A stretch of 64,000 nucleotides of DNA, from NCBI RefSeq assembly GCF_900100355.1, contig NZ_FNFH01000007.1, positions 100,925 through 164,924 of the forward strand. Reading direction: 5' to 3'. The stretch comes from Microbulbifer yueqingensis (GTDB lineage Bacteria > Pseudomonadota > Gammaproteobacteria > Pseudomonadales > Cellvibrionaceae). Below, in pieces: positions 49,331-62,907 of this stretch. The position numbers and the translations under genes are program-made. Under the pieces are notes generated by a model, which worked only from the letters and a program-made list of their open reading frames with translations, ran no database searches and was not told the origin of the DNA. How positions within the stretch are numbered: position 1 is the stretch's first letter; every line of letters starts with the position of its first letter.

Positions 49331-51997
49331 TTATAACAGTTTGCGCAGCTCGTACAGCTGCTCCAGCGCCTGGCGCGGGGTCAGGCCGTCCGGGTCCAGC
49401 TCTGCCAGTGCGTCCACGGCCGGGTGGCTGGGGGCGCCGAACAGCTCCGCCTGCATCGGGGATACCGCCGCCGGCGCGCCGGCCACCGGGGTGCCGGCCA
49501 CCGGGGCGCCGGCCGCGCTGGGTGCGGCATCGGGAGCCGGAGTTGTGAAGGGCTCTGGTGTGGGCTCAGCCATTTCCGGGCGCTCGCCGGCTTCCAGTGC
49601 CTGCAGGCGCAGGCGCGCCTCATTCAAGACCTCTCCCGGGATACCGGCCAGCTTCGCCACCTGCAGGCCGTAACTCTTGGATGCCGGCCCCTCCTGGATG
49701 CGGTGCAGGAAGACGATGCTGTCGCCGTGCTCGGTGGCATTCAGGTGGATGTTGGCCGCCTCGGGGCAGCGGGCGGGCAGGTCGGTCAGCTCAAAATAGT
49801 GGGTGGCAAACAGGGTGAAGGCACGCACGCGCTCGGCCAGGAAGTGGGCGCAGGCCCAGGCCAGTGACAGGCCATCGTAGGTACTGGTGCCGCGCCCGAT
49901 CTCGTCCATCAGCACCAGGCTGTTTTCGCTGGCATTGCGCAGGATATTGGCGGTCTCGGTCATCTCCACCATAAAGGTGGAGCGGCCCCCGGCCAGGTCA
50001 TCGGCGCTGCCGATGCGGGTAAAGATGCGGTCCAGCATGCCGATGCGGGCGGAGTCAGCCGGGACGTAGCTGCCGCAGTGGGCCAGCAGGGCAATCAGTG
50101 CGGTCTGGCGCATGTAAGTGGACTTACCGCCCATGTTGGGGCCGGTAATCACCAGCATGCGGCGGTCGTCGCGCAGGTCGATATCGTTGGCCACGAAGGG
50201 CTCGTCCAGCACCTGCTCCACCACCGGGTGGCGGCCGGCGCTGATATCCAGGCCCGGTTCGGTGCCGAGGGCAGGGCGGCACAGGCGCAGGTTGTCGGCG
50301 CGCTCGGCCAGGCAGGCCAGCACGTCCAGCTGCGACACGCCGGCGGCAGCCGCCTGCAGCTCGGCCAGGGACTCATTGAGCTTGACGATCAGCTCCTCGT
50401 AGAGCGCCTTCTCCCGTGCCAGCGCGCGGCTCTTGGCCGACAGGGCCTTGTCCTCGAATTCCTTTAACTCCGGAGTAATGAAGCGCTCGGCATTCTTGAG
50501 GGTCTGGCGGCGGATGTATTCGGCCGGCGCCTTGTCGCTCTGGCCGCGACTGATTTCGATAAAGTAGCCGTGCACCCGGTTGTAGCCCACTTTCAGGGTG
50601 GGGATACCGGTGCGCTCCTTCTCGCGCTGCTCCAGCTGGACGAGGAAGTCGCCGGCGTTCTCGCTAATGGAGCGCAGCTCGTCCAGTTCATCGTCATACC
50701 CCTCGGCGATCACACCGCCATCGCGAATCACCACCGGCGGGTTCTCGATGATGGCGCGCTCCAGTAGCGCCACGGTTTCCGGCCACTCGCCGATCTCGCG
50801 GCCAAGCTCGCGCAGTAGGGCGGTGTCCATCTCCCCCAGCTGGCGCTGTATCTCCGGAAACTGCGCCAGCGACTGGCCCAGCCGGGCCAGGTCGCGTGGG
50901 CGCGCCGAGCGCAGCGCCAGGCGACCCAGGATGCGCTCCATATCCCCCACCGGCTTGAGGGCGTCCCGCAGGGGCTCGAAGCCGTAATTCTCCAGCATGG
51001 CACCGATGGCGTCCTGGCGGTTGTTCAGGGTGGTCAGCTGGCGCAGGGGGTTGTTCAGCCAGCGGCGCAGCAGTCGGCTGCCCATGGCGGTCTTGCAGGT
51101 GTCGAAGACCGACAACAGGGTGTTGTCGTCACCGCCCGACAGGTTCAGGTCGATTTCCAGGTTGCGGCGGCTGGCACCGTCCAGCGCCACTGTGTCGTCG
51201 CTGGTCTCGGTCTGCAGGCTGCGGATATGGGGCAGTTCGGTGCGCTGGGTGTCCCGGGCATACTGCAGCAGGCAGCCGGCGGCGGTGACGGCAGCCAGCA
51301 TATGGCTGCAGCCGAATGCCTCCAGGTCCATGGTGCCGAACTGCTGGTTGAGCAGGCGCAGGGCGCTCTCGTGATCAAACTCCCAGGGCGCGCGCCGGCG
51401 CAGGCCCGGCAGGCGCTCGATTTCCGCCGGCAGCGCCAGGTCCTCCGGCGCCAGCAGCTCGGCCGGGGCGTGGCGCTGTACCTGTTCCGCAAGTGCCTCG
51501 ACCGTATCTACCTCCTGCACTACGAAGCGCCCGGTGGCCAGGTCCAGCAGGGCGAGGCCGTAGCTGTCCCCCAGCCGGGACAGGGCGGCCAGCAGGTTGT
51601 CCCGGCGCTCATTCAGCAGGGCCTCGTCGGTGACCGTGCCCGGGGTGACGATGCGCACCACCTTGCGCTCCACCGGGCCCTTGCTGGTGGCCGGATCGCC
51701 GATCTGCTCGCAGATGGCCACGGATACGCCCTGCTTGATCAGCCTTGCCAGGTAGCCGTCTGCCGAATGGTAGGGGATGCCCGCCATCGGGATCGGTTCG
51801 CCGCCCGACTTGCCGCGGGCGGTCAGGGTGACGTCCAGCAGCTCCGCCGCTTTCCTGGCGTCGTCGTAGAACAGCTCGTAGAAGTCCCCCATGCGGTAGA
51901 ACACCAGCTCCTGGGGGTGCTGGGCCTTGATGCGCAGGTACTGCTGCATCATGGGGGTGTGCTGGGCGTTTTTATTTGCGGGCGCGGCTTGCGGCAT
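49331..51997 (-). CDS. mutS: DNA mismatch repair protein MutS
   Basis: 888-residue mismatch-recognition ATPase. The mismatch-binding Phe motif [11 protein letters not shown] is near residue 40, the Walker [10 protein letters not shown] near 618, and the ABC signature region follows. A Pro/Ala-rich insertion (about 795-850, with [18 protein letters not shown]) is longer than usual near the C-terminus, before the ELYELRKLL tail. The ATG at 51997 was chosen because it starts the [10 protein letters not shown] segment before the conserved core; the frame is open further upstream. Confidence 0.97.
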   Translation of the reverse strand: MPQAAPANKNAQHTPMMQQYLRIKAQHPQELVFYRMGDFYELFYDDARKAAELLDVTLTARGKSGGEPIPMAGIPYHSADGYLARLIKQGVSVAICEQIGDPATSKGPVERKVVRIVTPGTVTDEALLNERRDNLLAALSRLGDSYGLALLDLATGRFVVQEVDTVEALAEQVQRHAPAELLAPEDLALPAEIERLPGLRRRAPWEFDHESALRLLNQQFGTMDLEAFGCSHMLAAVTAAGCLLQYARDTQRTELPHIRSLQTETSDDTVALDGASRRNLEIDLNLSGGDDNTLLSVFDTCKTAMGSRLLRRWLNNPLRQLTTLNNRQDAIGAMLENYGFEPLRDALKPVGDMERILGRLALRSARPRDLARLGQSLAQFPEIQRQLGEMDTALLRELGREIGEWPETVALLERAIIENPPVVIRDGGVIAEGYDDELDELRSISENAGDFLVQLEQREKERTGIPTLKVGYNRVHGYFIEISRGQSDKAPAEYIRRQTLKNAERFITPELKEFEDKALSAKSRALAREKALYEELIVKLNESLAELQAAAAGVSQLDVLACLAERADNLRLCRPALGTEPGLDISAGRHPVVEQVLDEPFVANDIDLRDDRRMLVITGPNMGGKSTYMRQTALIALLAHCGSYVPADSARIGMLDRIFTRIGSADDLAGGRSTFMVEMTETANILRNASENSLVLMDEIGRGTSTYDGLSLAWACAHFLAERVRAFTLFATHYFELTDLPARCPEAANIHLNATEHGDSIVFLHRIQEGPASKSYGLQVAKLAGIPGEVLNEARLRLQALEAGERPEMAEPTPEPFTTPAPDAAPSAAGAPVAGTPVAGAPAAVSPMQAELFGAPSHPAVDALAELDPDGLTPRQALEQLYELRKLL

Positions 51998-52089
51998 GGG
52001 CAATACTTCGTTTCCGTTCTTGGTTTGGATTTTGCCGGGGTCCGGGGGAAGGCGGTATTCTACCGAGTCGGGAAGCAAGGAATAAACAG

Positions 52090-52599
52090 ATGACGGATAT
52101 TTCAGTACTTGCGCAGGAACTTGGCGAAGAATTGCACAAGCGCGGCTGGAAGGTAACTGCTGCAGAGTCCTGCACCGGCGGCGGTATCGCCGCGGCCATC
52201 ACTTCAATTGCGGGGGCTTCCGACTGGTTCGAGGGCTCAGTGGTCAGTTACGCCAACTGGGTCAAGCGCGAGCTGCTCTCGGTCTCCGGTGACGACCTGG
52301 AGGAGCTGGGGGCGGTCAGTGAGGAGGTGGTCCGCCAGATGGCGTCCGGCGTCCTGGGGCTGGTGGATGCCAACGTGGCCGTGGCGGTCAGCGGGATCGC
52401 CGGCCCGGACGGCGGCACGGAGGACAAGCCGGTGGGCACGGTATGGATAGCGGTGGCCCACTCCGAAGGCCAGGAGCCCGTCACCATCGATGCCGAGTGC
52501 TGCCATTTCGACGGCGACCGGGCAGCCGTGCAGGAGCAGACGGTGGCCGAGGCCCTGCGCCGGATGCTGGCCCTGGTGCGCGAACACCCCGAGAAATGA
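52090..52599 (+). CDS. pncC: Nicotinamide-nucleotide amidase PncC (CinA C-terminal family)
   Basis: 169-residue single-domain amidase that deamidates nicotinamide mononucleotide in the pyridine nucleotide cycle. It contains the [16 protein letters not shown] motif and the [11 protein letters not shown] motif. The ATG at 52090 follows AAGGAATAAACAG; the frame is open further upstream, antisense to mutS. It lies directly before the recA promoter, a widespread order. Confidence 0.93.
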   Translation: MTDISVLAQELGEELHKRGWKVTAAESCTGGGIAAAITSIAGASDWFEGSVVSYANWVKRELLSVSGDDLEELGAVSEEVVRQMASGVLGLVDANVAVAVSGIAGPDGGTEDKPVGTVWIAVAHSEGQEPVTIDAECCHFDGDRAAVQEQTVAEALRRMLALVREHPEK

Positions 52600-52600
52600 T

Positions 52601-52620
52601 TACTGGTTGCTTATACAGTA
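52601..52620 (+). promoter_or_regulatory. LexA (SOS) box upstream of recA
   Basis: TACTG-GTTGCTTATA-CAGTA is a full match to the arms of the consensus LexA box (TACTG-N10-CAGTA). It lies 55 bases before the recA start at 52675. A plausible promoter overlaps it: TTGCTT at 52607-52612, a 17-base spacer and TAAGCT at 52630-52635. Confidence 0.93.
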
Positions 52621-52674
52621 ATCCTTCGATAAGCTTGCCCACAATCAACAACGCTTCAGTACATGGGAAAGGTC

Positions 52675-53712
52675 ATGGATTCCAATAAAGACAAGGCATT
52701 GCAGGCGGCGCTGTCTCAGATCGAGCGCCAGTTCGGCAAGGGTACCGTTATGCGTATGGGGGACAAGGAGCGTGTGCAGATTCCCGCGATCTCCACCGGT
52801 TCCCTGGGCCTGGACGTGGCCCTCGGCATTGGCGGCCTGCCCCGCGGCCGCATCGTGGAAATCTACGGTCCGGAGTCTTCCGGTAAGACCACCCTGACCC
52901 TGCAGGTCATCGCCGAGGCGCAGCGCAAGGGCGGCACCTGTGCCTTCGTGGACGCCGAGCACGCGCTGGACCCCATCTACGCCGAGAAGCTGGGCGTAAA
53001 CGTCGACGAACTTATCGTCTCCCAGCCGGATACCGGCGAACAGGCCCTGGAAGTGGCCGACATGCTGGTGCGCTCCGGTGCGGTCGATGTCCTGGTGGTC
53101 GACTCGGTAGCGGCCCTGACCCCGCGCGCCGAGATCGAGGGCGAGATGGGCGATTCCCACGTGGGCCTGCAGGCGCGCCTGATGTCCCAGGCACTGCGGA
53201 AGCTGACCGGCAACATCAAGAACACCAATACCCTGTGCGTCTTCATTAACCAGATCCGCATGAAGATCGGCGTGATGTTCGGCTCCCCGGAAACCACCAC
53301 CGGCGGTAACGCGCTGAAGTTCTACTCCTCTGTGCGCCTGGATATCCGCCGCATCGGCTCCGTGAAGGAAGGCGACGAGGTGGTCGGCAACGAGACCCGG
53401 GTGAAGGTGGTCAAGAACAAGGTGGCGCCGCCGTTCAAGCAGACCGAGTTCCAGATCATGTATGGCCAGGGGATCAACCTGCTGGGCGAGATCATCGATT
53501 ACGGCGTGAAGCTCGGCCTGATCGACAAGGCCGGTGCCTGGTACAGCTACAAGGGCGACAAGATCGGCCAGGGCAAGGCCAACGCGGTCAAGTTCCTGAA
53601 AGAGAACCAGGATATCCGCGACGAGATCGAGGGCCAGCTCCGCGCCCAGCTGCTGGGCGACCTGGTGCCGGCCAAGCCGGAACCCGAGACTGCAGAAGCG
53701 CCCGAAGAGTAA
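52675..53712 (+). CDS. recA: Recombinase RecA
   Basis: 345-residue recombinase and SOS co-protease. Walker [10 protein letters not shown] is near residue 64, and the L1/L2 DNA-binding loops ([17 protein letters not shown]) and Glu/Asp-rich C-terminus are typical. The ATG at 52675 was chosen because GGAAAGG lies upstream; an ATG at 52663 would add four residues. SOS regulation is supported by the LexA box, and recX follows. Confidence 0.98.
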   Translation: MDSNKDKALQAALSQIERQFGKGTVMRMGDKERVQIPAISTGSLGLDVALGIGGLPRGRIVEIYGPESSGKTTLTLQVIAEAQRKGGTCAFVDAEHALDPIYAEKLGVNVDELIVSQPDTGEQALEVADMLVRSGAVDVLVVDSVAALTPRAEIEGEMGDSHVGLQARLMSQALRKLTGNIKNTNTLCVFINQIRMKIGVMFGSPETTTGGNALKFYSSVRLDIRRIGSVKEGDEVVGNETRVKVVKNKVAPPFKQTEFQIMYGQGINLLGEIIDYGVKLGLIDKAGAWYSYKGDKIGQGKANAVKFLKENQDIRDEIEGQLRAQLLGDLVPAKPEPETAEAPEE

Positions 53713-53724
53713 TTCCGGCCGCCC

Positions 53725-54204
53725 GTGTTCTCCTCTGACGATACGGCTCAGGCGCTGTTTGGCGCCGCGCTTGAGCTGCTGGCGCGCCGGGAGCACTCCT
53801 GCCACGAACTGCGGCAGAAGCTTTCGGTGCGCTTCCCCTCCGCAGATTTCGAGGCGCTGTTCGGGCGCCTGCATGAACTCAACTACCAGTCCGACCAGCG
53901 CTTTGCCGAGGTGTTTGCCCGCTCGCGCGTGCAGCGCGGCCAGGGGCCCCTGCGCATCCGCCGCGAACTGCAGCAGCGGGGGATCGGCAGCGCCCTGGCC
54001 GGCTCTGCCATCGACCAGCTCGAGGCGGACTGGTACCAGCTGGCGGTCGAGACCCTGCAGCGCAAGTTCCGCCTCCCCATCAGCGATGCCTTGCCGCGCG
54101 ACCAGCAGCTGAAAGAGCGCGCACGGCGCCAGCGCTACCTTGCCTACCGTGGCTTTCCGGCGGATGCCATCCAGTATGCCCTGGAGGCGGAACTTTTTTC
54201 CTGA
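53725..54204 (+). CDS. recX: Regulatory protein RecX
   Basis: 159-residue inhibitor of RecA filament growth. Three-helix repeats are visible (LLARREHSCHELRQKL, LHELNYQSDQRFAEVFARSR, YLAYRGFPADAIQYALE). The GTG start is 13 bases after the recA stop, so they share a transcript. Confidence 0.92.
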   Translation: MFSSDDTAQALFGAALELLARREHSCHELRQKLSVRFPSADFEALFGRLHELNYQSDQRFAEVFARSRVQRGQGPLRIRRELQQRGIGSALAGSAIDQLEADWYQLAVETLQRKFRLPISDALPRDQQLKERARRQRYLAYRGFPADAIQYALEAELFS

Positions 54205-54244
54205 GCCTGTATACTGCGGGAAAAGATAAGAGTAAGGAGCCCCC

Positions 54245-55723
54245 GTGATTCTGTCAGTCGATCAGGGCACCACCGGAACCACTGCCTTTGTCTTCGATTC
54301 CCAGGGCCGCCTGCTCGGCCGCAGCTATTCCGAATTCCCCCAGTATTACCCCCGTCCCGGCTGGGTAGAGCACAACGCCAGCGAGATCTGGCAGGTGACC
54401 CTCCGCGTGTGCGTGGCGGCCCTGGAGCGCGCGGGTCTCGAGCCCTCGCAGCTGTCCGCCGTCGGCATCACCAACCAGCGCGAGACCACGGTACTGTGGG
54501 ATCGGGAGAGTGGCGAGCCTGTCTGCCCGGCCATCGTGTGGCAGTGCCGCCGTTCCGCCGATATCTGCCGGGAGCTGGAGCAGGCGGGCAGGGCAGACTG
54601 GCTGCGCGACAAGACCGGCCTGGTGCTGGATGCCTATTTCTCCGCCAGCAAGCTGCAATGGCTGTTCCGCGACGATCCCGGGTTGCTGGAACGGGCCCGG
54701 GCCGGGGAACTGGCCTTTGGCACGATCGACAGCTGGCTGATCTGGAAAATGACCGGCGGCCGCGCCCACCTCACAGACCATACCAATGCCAGCCGAACCC
54801 TCCTTTACAGCCTGGAGCGGCGCGACTGGGATCCGGAGCTGCTGGAGCTGTTCGGCTGCCCGGCCGCCATCCTGCCCGAAATCAGGCCGTCCGCCGGCCA
54901 CTTCGCCAACACTGACGCAAAATCGTTCCTGGGTGCCGAGGTGCCCATCACCGGTGTGGCCGGTGACCAGCAGGCCTCCCTGTTCGGCCACGGCTGTACC
55001 GTGGCGGGGGAGATCAAGAATACCTACGGCACCGGGTGCTTCATGCTCGCCTACGCGGGTGAGGACAGGCCCCCGGCTCCCACCGGCCTGCTCACCACCA
55101 TTGCCTGCGATGCGGGTGGCGGCCCGGCGTATGCGCTTGAAGGCGCCGTATTCAATGCGGGCGCTGCGGTGCAGTGGTTGCGGGATGACATGGGGCTTAT
55201 CCAGCAGGCGGCGGACACCGAGAGCATCGCGCGCCAGGTGCCCGACACCCGCGGCGTATACCTGGTGCCGGCCTTCAGCGGGCTCGGTGCGCCGCACTGG
55301 GACCCTTCCGCGCGGGGCATGATCTGCGGCCTCAGTCGTGGTACCGGCCGGGATGAACTGGTGCGTGCCACCCTGGAGTCCATCGCCTACCAGAGCGATG
55401 ACCTGGCGCGGTTGATGGCCGATGCGCTGGGAGTGCAGATCACCCGGTTGCGAGTGGATGGGGGTGCTGCGGCCAATGATTTCCTGATGCAGTTCCAGTC
55501 CGATATCTCCAACGCCCGCGTGGAAAGACCGCGCCAGATCGAGTCCACGGCAGTGGGTGCGGCACTGCTGGCGGGCATCGGCGCGGGCATCTGGGAAGCC
55601 GGCAAGCTGCCGAAGTCGCTGTTGGAAATCGAGCGGGACTTCGTGCCACAGATGACAGCATCAAAGCGGGAGGAGCTGCTGGAGGGCTGGCGCCGGGCGG
55701 TGTCTGCCTGCCGCACTTTCTGA
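54245..55723 (+). CDS. glpK: Glycerol kinase
   Basis: 492-residue FGGY kinase that phosphorylates glycerol. The N-terminal phosphate-binding loop SVDQGTTGTTAFVFD, the substrate motif GITNQRETTVLWD and the later GTGCFMLAYAGE and DGGAAANDFLMQFQSD motifs are present. The GTG start has AAGGAG just before it. No glpF or glpD lies in the window; a lipase-like hydrolase two genes downstream could release glycerol. Confidence 0.95.
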   Translation: MILSVDQGTTGTTAFVFDSQGRLLGRSYSEFPQYYPRPGWVEHNASEIWQVTLRVCVAALERAGLEPSQLSAVGITNQRETTVLWDRESGEPVCPAIVWQCRRSADICRELEQAGRADWLRDKTGLVLDAYFSASKLQWLFRDDPGLLERARAGELAFGTIDSWLIWKMTGGRAHLTDHTNASRTLLYSLERRDWDPELLELFGCPAAILPEIRPSAGHFANTDAKSFLGAEVPITGVAGDQQASLFGHGCTVAGEIKNTYGTGCFMLAYAGEDRPPAPTGLLTTIACDAGGGPAYALEGAVFNAGAAVQWLRDDMGLIQQAADTESIARQVPDTRGVYLVPAFSGLGAPHWDPSARGMICGLSRGTGRDELVRATLESIAYQSDDLARLMADALGVQITRLRVDGGAAANDFLMQFQSDISNARVERPRQIESTAVGAALLAGIGAGIWEAGKLPKSLLEIERDFVPQMTASKREELLEGWRRAVSACRTF

Positions 55724-55820
55724 CGGGCTGTCGAACGGGAGCGGCGGCAAGCTGCCGCAGCTCCCGCCGAAAATGCCTATCCTCAAGTCTGTGATGAACC
55801 GGAGGCGGGAGGTATTCAGC

Positions 55821-56840
55821 GTGGGTATCAGTGACGACCTGCAGTCGACAATCGCGGATATGGTGGACGGGCGCAGGGGTATCCTCGCCGCGGACGAGAG
55901 CTCGGGAACCATCGCCAAACGATTTGACTCGGTGGGTGTGGAGTCGACGGAAGAGCATCGCCGATTTTACCGCTCCCTGCTGCTGGATACCGAGGGGCTG
56001 GGGCAGTATGTCAGCGGTGTGATCCTGTTCGAGGAGACCCTGGGGCAGAAAAACGGTCAGGGCCGCCCCCTCCCGCAGGTGGCGGCGGAGCAGGGGATAG
56101 TCCCCGGCATCAAGGTGGACAAGGGCAAGGGCCCCCTGGCCGGTGCGCCCGGTGACCTGATCACCTTTGGCCTCGATGGCCTGGAGGAGCGCCTGCAGGG
56201 CTATCGCGAGCAGGGCGCCCGTTTCGCCAAGTGGCGCGAGGTGTACCCGATAAGCCCGCGCAACCCCACCCGGCTGGGGCTGACCGCCAATGCCGAGATG
56301 CTGGCGCGCTATGCGGCGGTGTGCCAGTGCTGCGGGGTGGTGCCGATCGTCGAGCCGGAAGTGCTGATCGACGGTGACCACAGCATCGAGCGCAGTGCCG
56401 AGGTCAACGAGATGGTCTGGCATGAGGTCTTCCATGCCCTGCACGAGCACGGGGTGATACTGGAGCTGATGATCCTGAAGCCCAGCATGATCACGCCCGG
56501 GAAGGAGTGCGCCAAGGCGCCCCCGAAGCAGGTGGCTGAGTACACCATGCGCAGCCTGCGTCGCTCGGTGCCGGCCGCGGTGCCCAGTATCAATTTCCTG
56601 TCGGGGGGGCAGGGGCCGGAAGAGGCCACTGCCAACCTGAATGCGCTGAACCAGATGTGGCAGGCGCCCTGGCAGCTGAGCTTCTCCTATGGCCGGGCCC
56701 TGCAGGAGCCGGCACTGAAGGCCTGGGAAGGTGACAGCGGCAATGCCGAAAAGGCCCAGGCGGCCCTGCTCAAGCGGGCGCGGCTCAATCATCTCGCCAT
56801 GCTCGGTGAATACCGGGAATCCCAGGAAGAGGAGTCATAG
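55821..56840 (+). CDS. Fructose-bisphosphate aldolase, class I
   Basis: 339-residue Schiff-base aldolase of the type found in animals and plants. The motif GILAADESSGTIAKRF near residue 20, VDKGKGPLAG near 100, and the lysine of LMILKPSMITPG (the Schiff-base Lys region) are clear. The GTG at 55821 follows GGGAGG at 8 bases; the frame is open back to 55773. Class I enzymes of this type are less common in bacteria than class II. Confidence 0.93.
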   Translation: MGISDDLQSTIADMVDGRRGILAADESSGTIAKRFDSVGVESTEEHRRFYRSLLLDTEGLGQYVSGVILFEETLGQKNGQGRPLPQVAAEQGIVPGIKVDKGKGPLAGAPGDLITFGLDGLEERLQGYREQGARFAKWREVYPISPRNPTRLGLTANAEMLARYAAVCQCCGVVPIVEPEVLIDGDHSIERSAEVNEMVWHEVFHALHEHGVILELMILKPSMITPGKECAKAPPKQVAEYTMRSLRRSVPAAVPSINFLSGGQGPEEATANLNALNQMWQAPWQLSFSYGRALQEPALKAWEGDSGNAEKAQAALLKRARLNHLAMLGEYRESQEEES

Positions 56841-56906
56841 CGGCGGGCAAGGGAAGTGATACAGCGATCATTTGCACAATAACAATAAGGCAGCGAGGAG
56901 AGAGAG

Positions 56907-57746
56907 ATGCAATTTGTGTCACAGGGGGACCGGCTGCATTACCGGCGCTGGTGGGTCGAGGGGGCCCTGGGAGTGGTGGTGATCTCGCACGGGCTCGGCG
57001 AGCACAGCGGTCGTTACCGCGGCCTGGCGCAGCACCTGAACCGGGCCGGTTACAGCGTCTATGCGCCAGATCATTACGGCCACGGGCAGTCCGATGGGCC
57101 CCGGGGCCATATCGCCGACTTCGCCCGTTACAGCGAGCACCTGCACGACTTCATCCGGATCGTGCAACGCGATAATCCCGGGCGGCCGATCCACCTGCTG
57201 GGCCACAGCATGGGCGGCGTGATCGCCTGTGGCTCAGTCGTGCGCTTCGGCGGCGTCGATAGCCTGGTGCTCTCCGCGCCCGGGTTCCGGGGTGCCGTCG
57301 AGCCGGGGACCATCGAGCGGGGGCTGATAAAAGCGCTGGCAGTTGCAGTGCCGAGACTGGGGCTCTCCAACCGGCTCGACCCCGTTCACCTGAGCCGGGA
57401 TGCCGCCGTGGTGGAGGACTACCGGCAGGATGACCTGGTGCACGACAGGGTGACCCCGCGCTGGTTCGCTGCCTTCATGCGTGAACGCGACTTCCTGTTC
57501 CGGCATCTCAAGCAGATCACCGTGCCCTGCCTGCTACTGTTGCCGCGAGCCGACCGCATGGTGGACAGCGCCACCACCCTGGCCTGGTTTGACCGCATCG
57601 GCAGTGAGGACCGGCAGGTGCAGGTATTCCCCGATGCGTTCCACGAGGTATTCAATGAGCCGGAAGAGGGGCCTCAGGCCCTGGAGCTGCTGCTGGGGCA
57701 CCTGAAAGCACATTCGCCCGCGAGAGAGGTCGCCACTCCCGCATGA
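56907..57746 (+). CDS. Alpha/beta hydrolase (monoacylglycerol-lipase-like)
   Basis: 279-residue hydrolase of the Hydrolase_4/monoglyceride lipase group. It has the oxyanion HGLGEHSGRY motif, the nucleophile elbow GHSMGG near residue 99, and a plausible Asp and His (PRADRMVD; DAFHEVFNEP). Likely substrates are monoacylglycerols or lysophospholipids. It lies near glycerol kinase, so the released glycerol could be used there (inference). Confidence 0.9.
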   Translation: MQFVSQGDRLHYRRWWVEGALGVVVISHGLGEHSGRYRGLAQHLNRAGYSVYAPDHYGHGQSDGPRGHIADFARYSEHLHDFIRIVQRDNPGRPIHLLGHSMGGVIACGSVVRFGGVDSLVLSAPGFRGAVEPGTIERGLIKALAVAVPRLGLSNRLDPVHLSRDAAVVEDYRQDDLVHDRVTPRWFAAFMRERDFLFRHLKQITVPCLLLLPRADRMVDSATTLAWFDRIGSEDRQVQVFPDAFHEVFNEPEEGPQALELLLGHLKAHSPAREVATPA

Positions 57747-57852
57747 AAGGCTTCCCGGGCCGGGGGATGGTGGCTTAGTTCGTGAAAATGACCGGTTTCC
57801 GTTGTACCATACGCGGTCGATTTTGGCCGTTAGGGCCCGTAGTGGGTGAGAT

Positions 57853-58038
57853 ATGGATAAGAAACTACTGAGTCTGCTGGTCTGCCCGGTGAGCAAGGCT
57901 CCGCTCGAATACGATGAAGACAAGCAGGAGCTGGTCTGCAAGGCCAGTGGCCTCGCTTACCCGGTGCGCGATGGCATCCCGGTCATGCTCGAGTCCGAAG
58001 CGCGCCAGCTCACTGCCGAGGAAAAGCTGGAAAAATAG
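57853..58038 (+). CDS. Trm112-family (YcaR-like) small protein
   Basis: 61-residue protein of the Trm112/UPF0434 family, with a single N-terminal Cys-Pro ([16 protein letters not shown]), [20 protein letters not shown] and the usual length. It may act as a small zinc-binding or helper protein. Six bases separate it from hinT, so they are likely in one transcript. Confidence 0.92.
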   Translation: MDKKLLSLLVCPVSKAPLEYDEDKQELVCKASGLAYPVRDGIPVMLESEARQLTAEEKLEK

Positions 58039-58043
58039 TAGCC

Positions 58044-58403
58044 ATGAGCGAGCCGAGCGTTTTCAGCCGTATCATCGCCGGGGAGATCCCCGCCGAGCGC
58101 GTGTATGAAGACGATCAGTGCATCGTGATCCGCGATCGCGCGCCCAAGGCGCCGACCCATCTCCTGATCATCCCGCGCAAACCGCTGGTCAGTGTCCTGG
58201 ATGCGGAAGAGGGCGACCGTCCCCTGCTGGGACACCTGGTGTGGGTGGCCGGCGAGCTGGGCCGCAGGCTGGGGCTGGATGGCTTTCGCCTGGTGGTGAA
58301 CAACGGCCGCAGCGCCGGGCAGACGGTCTTTCACCTGCACATCCACCTGCTGGCCGAGCGCGAGATGCGCGAGCAGGACCTGGCGGACCACCCCGGTAAC
58401 TGA
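58044..58403 (+). CDS. hinT: HIT-family nucleotide hydrolase HinT
   Basis: 119-residue purine-nucleoside phosphoramidase. The His triad is in [14 protein letters not shown], and the [18 protein letters not shown] and [12 protein letters not shown] motifs match HinT. Length matches the E. coli enzyme. It lies between the Trm112-like gene and alaS on the same strand. Confidence 0.94.
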   Translation: MSEPSVFSRIIAGEIPAERVYEDDQCIVIRDRAPKAPTHLLIIPRKPLVSVLDAEEGDRPLLGHLVWVAGELGRRLGLDGFRLVVNNGRSAGQTVFHLHIHLLAEREMREQDLADHPGN

Positions 58404-58467
58404 CCGGGCGCAGTCAGCCGCATCGATCAACCAAATCTTTTTTACCAACGAAGTGGAATTACGCTGG

Positions 58468-61080
<2,613 letters not shown>

Positions 61081-61237
61081 GCCTGGCCATTTGCCCTCCT
61101 GGCGCAATAATTGAGTTGATTTTGTTAAAAATTAGTGATTTAGTGCGCGACTCGCAGAATTCTGCCCCCTGGCTGTCCCGTGGCGATGGTGCCCGGGCAG
61201 GCCGGGGGAAGCCGGCAGTAAGGAAATACTGATACCC

Positions 61238-62467
61238 ATGAGTTTGTTCGTGCAGAAATACGGTGGCACCTCGGTGGGCTCGATTGAGCGTATCGAGGCT
61301 GTCGCCGACAAGGTGGCGTCATTCCGGGCGCAGGGCCACGATATGGTGGTGGTGCTGTCGGCCATGAGTGGCGAGACCAACCGCCTTATCGATCTCGCCT
61401 ACCAGGTGCAGGAAAAGCCGGACCCCCGCGAACTGGATGTCCTGGTCTCCACCGGCGAGCAGGTCACTATTGCCCTGCTGAGCATGGCATTGAAAAAGCG
61501 TGGCTACGACGCCTGCTCATACACTGGTGGCCAGGTGAAGATCCTCACGGACAACTCGCACACCAAGGCGCGGATCCAGCGCATTGACGTCGAGCGGATG
61601 CGGCGCGACCTGGACAGTGGCCGGGTGGTGGTAGTGGCCGGTTTCCAGGGGGTCGACGAGGAGGGCAATATCACTACCCTCGGGCGCGGTGGCTCCGACA
61701 CCACCGGCGTGGCACTGGCGGCGGCACTGGATGCCACCGAGTGCCAGATCTATACCGACGTGGACGGGGTGTATACCACCGACCCGCGGGTGGTCGACAG
61801 TGCCCGCCGGCTCGACCGGATCACCTTCGAGGAAATGCTCGAGATGGCCAGTCTCGGCTCCAAGGTGCTGCAGATTCGAGCGGTCGAATTTGCCGGCAAG
61901 TACAAGGTACCCCTGCGTGTCCTGTCCACCTTCGAGGAGGGTAACGGCACGCTGATCAGTCTTGATGAGGAAGAGACCGAAATGGAACATCCCGTAGTAT
62001 CCGGCATCGCATTCAACCGCGACGAGGCAAAGCTCACCATACGCGGGGTTCCGGACAACCCCGGTGTGGCCTGCCGGATCCTGGCGCCGGTCGGCGCGGA
62101 AAACATCGAAGTTGATGTGATCGTGCAGAACATCAGCTCCGTGGATGGCACCACTGACTTTACCTTCACGGTGCATCGCAATGACCTGGCAAAGGCGCGG
62201 GAAGTGCTGCAGCGGGTTGCCGACGAACTTGGCGCCAGGGAAGTGGTAGCTGACGACAAGATCGCCAAGGTGTCGATTGTGGGAGTAGGGATGCGCTCCC
62301 ATGCCAATGTGGCCAGCCGGATGTTCAGTGCGCTGGGCGAGGACAATATCAATATCCAGATGATCACCACTTCCGAGATCAAGATTTCGGTCATCATCGA
62401 TGAGCGCTACCTGGAACTGGCGGTGCGGGCCCTTCACAGCGAATTCGAACTGTCAGAGCCCCGGTGA
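61238..62467 (+). CDS. lysC: Aspartokinase
   Basis: 409-residue kinase for L-aspartate, the first step of the lysine, methionine and threonine pathway. The N-terminal VQKYGGTSVGSIERI motif, TLGRGGSDTTGVALAAALDA, and two C-terminal ACT domains (about 265-405) are present, matching the alpha-subunit type with feedback control by lysine and threonine. It lies 157 bases after alaS. Confidence 0.96.
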   Translation: MSLFVQKYGGTSVGSIERIEAVADKVASFRAQGHDMVVVLSAMSGETNRLIDLAYQVQEKPDPRELDVLVSTGEQVTIALLSMALKKRGYDACSYTGGQVKILTDNSHTKARIQRIDVERMRRDLDSGRVVVVAGFQGVDEEGNITTLGRGGSDTTGVALAAALDATECQIYTDVDGVYTTDPRVVDSARRLDRITFEEMLEMASLGSKVLQIRAVEFAGKYKVPLRVLSTFEEGNGTLISLDEEETEMEHPVVSGIAFNRDEAKLTIRGVPDNPGVACRILAPVGAENIEVDVIVQNISSVDGTTDFTFTVHRNDLAKAREVLQRVADELGAREVVADDKIAKVSIVGVGMRSHANVASRMFSALGEDNINIQMITTSEIKISVIIDERYLELAVRALHSEFELSEPR

Positions 62468-62694
62468 GTCACCTGAAGCTATAACCAGTCGCAAGGCGGC
62501 GGCTAAGTTTTCATAGCAATTTCGTCATGTGGCGTAGAGTCCGACCTGTTGAGAATTTGATCGAGTGGTCAATACTGACAGTAGTGATGGGCAAAAACCT
62601 CCCAAAACGTGCCGCCATCCGGTTATGATGACCGTGAGAAACTCGAATGATTTTGGGTTCTCTCAATCACAGGATGATCAAGGAGAAGTAGGTA

Positions 62695-62889
62695 ATGCTG
62701 ATTTTAACCCGCCGGATTGGCGAGACGCTGATGGTCGGTGACAACGTGACTGTCACTGTACTCGGCGTAAAGGGAAACCAGGTGAGAATTGGTGTGAATG
62801 CGCCCAAGGAAGTAGCCGTACACAGGGAAGAGATCTACCAGCGCATCCAGAGAGAAAAGCAGTCGCCGGGCGACGCTGAGCAGGAGTAG
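62695..62889 (+). CDS. csrA: Carbon storage regulator CsrA
   Basis: 64-residue RNA-binding regulator. The [20 protein letters not shown] start, [20 protein letters not shown] core and Glu-rich tail are typical. AAGGAGAAG precedes the ATG. It follows lysC by 227 bases, and ends in a terminator. Order lysC-csrA-tRNA-Ser is widespread in gammaproteobacteria. Confidence 0.97.
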   Translation: MLILTRRIGETLMVGDNVTVTVLGVKGNQVRIGVNAPKEVAVHREEIYQRIQREKQSPGDAEQE

Positions 62890-62907
62890 TCCCGCCTGAG
62901 CAGAGAG

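Noticed and set aside
55730..55770. Hairpin after glpK as a terminator
   Set aside because: The stem is imperfect and no T tract follows.
55440..56792. 450-codon frame antisense to the aldolase gene
   Set aside because: It overlaps two clear genes on the other strand and lacks known motifs.
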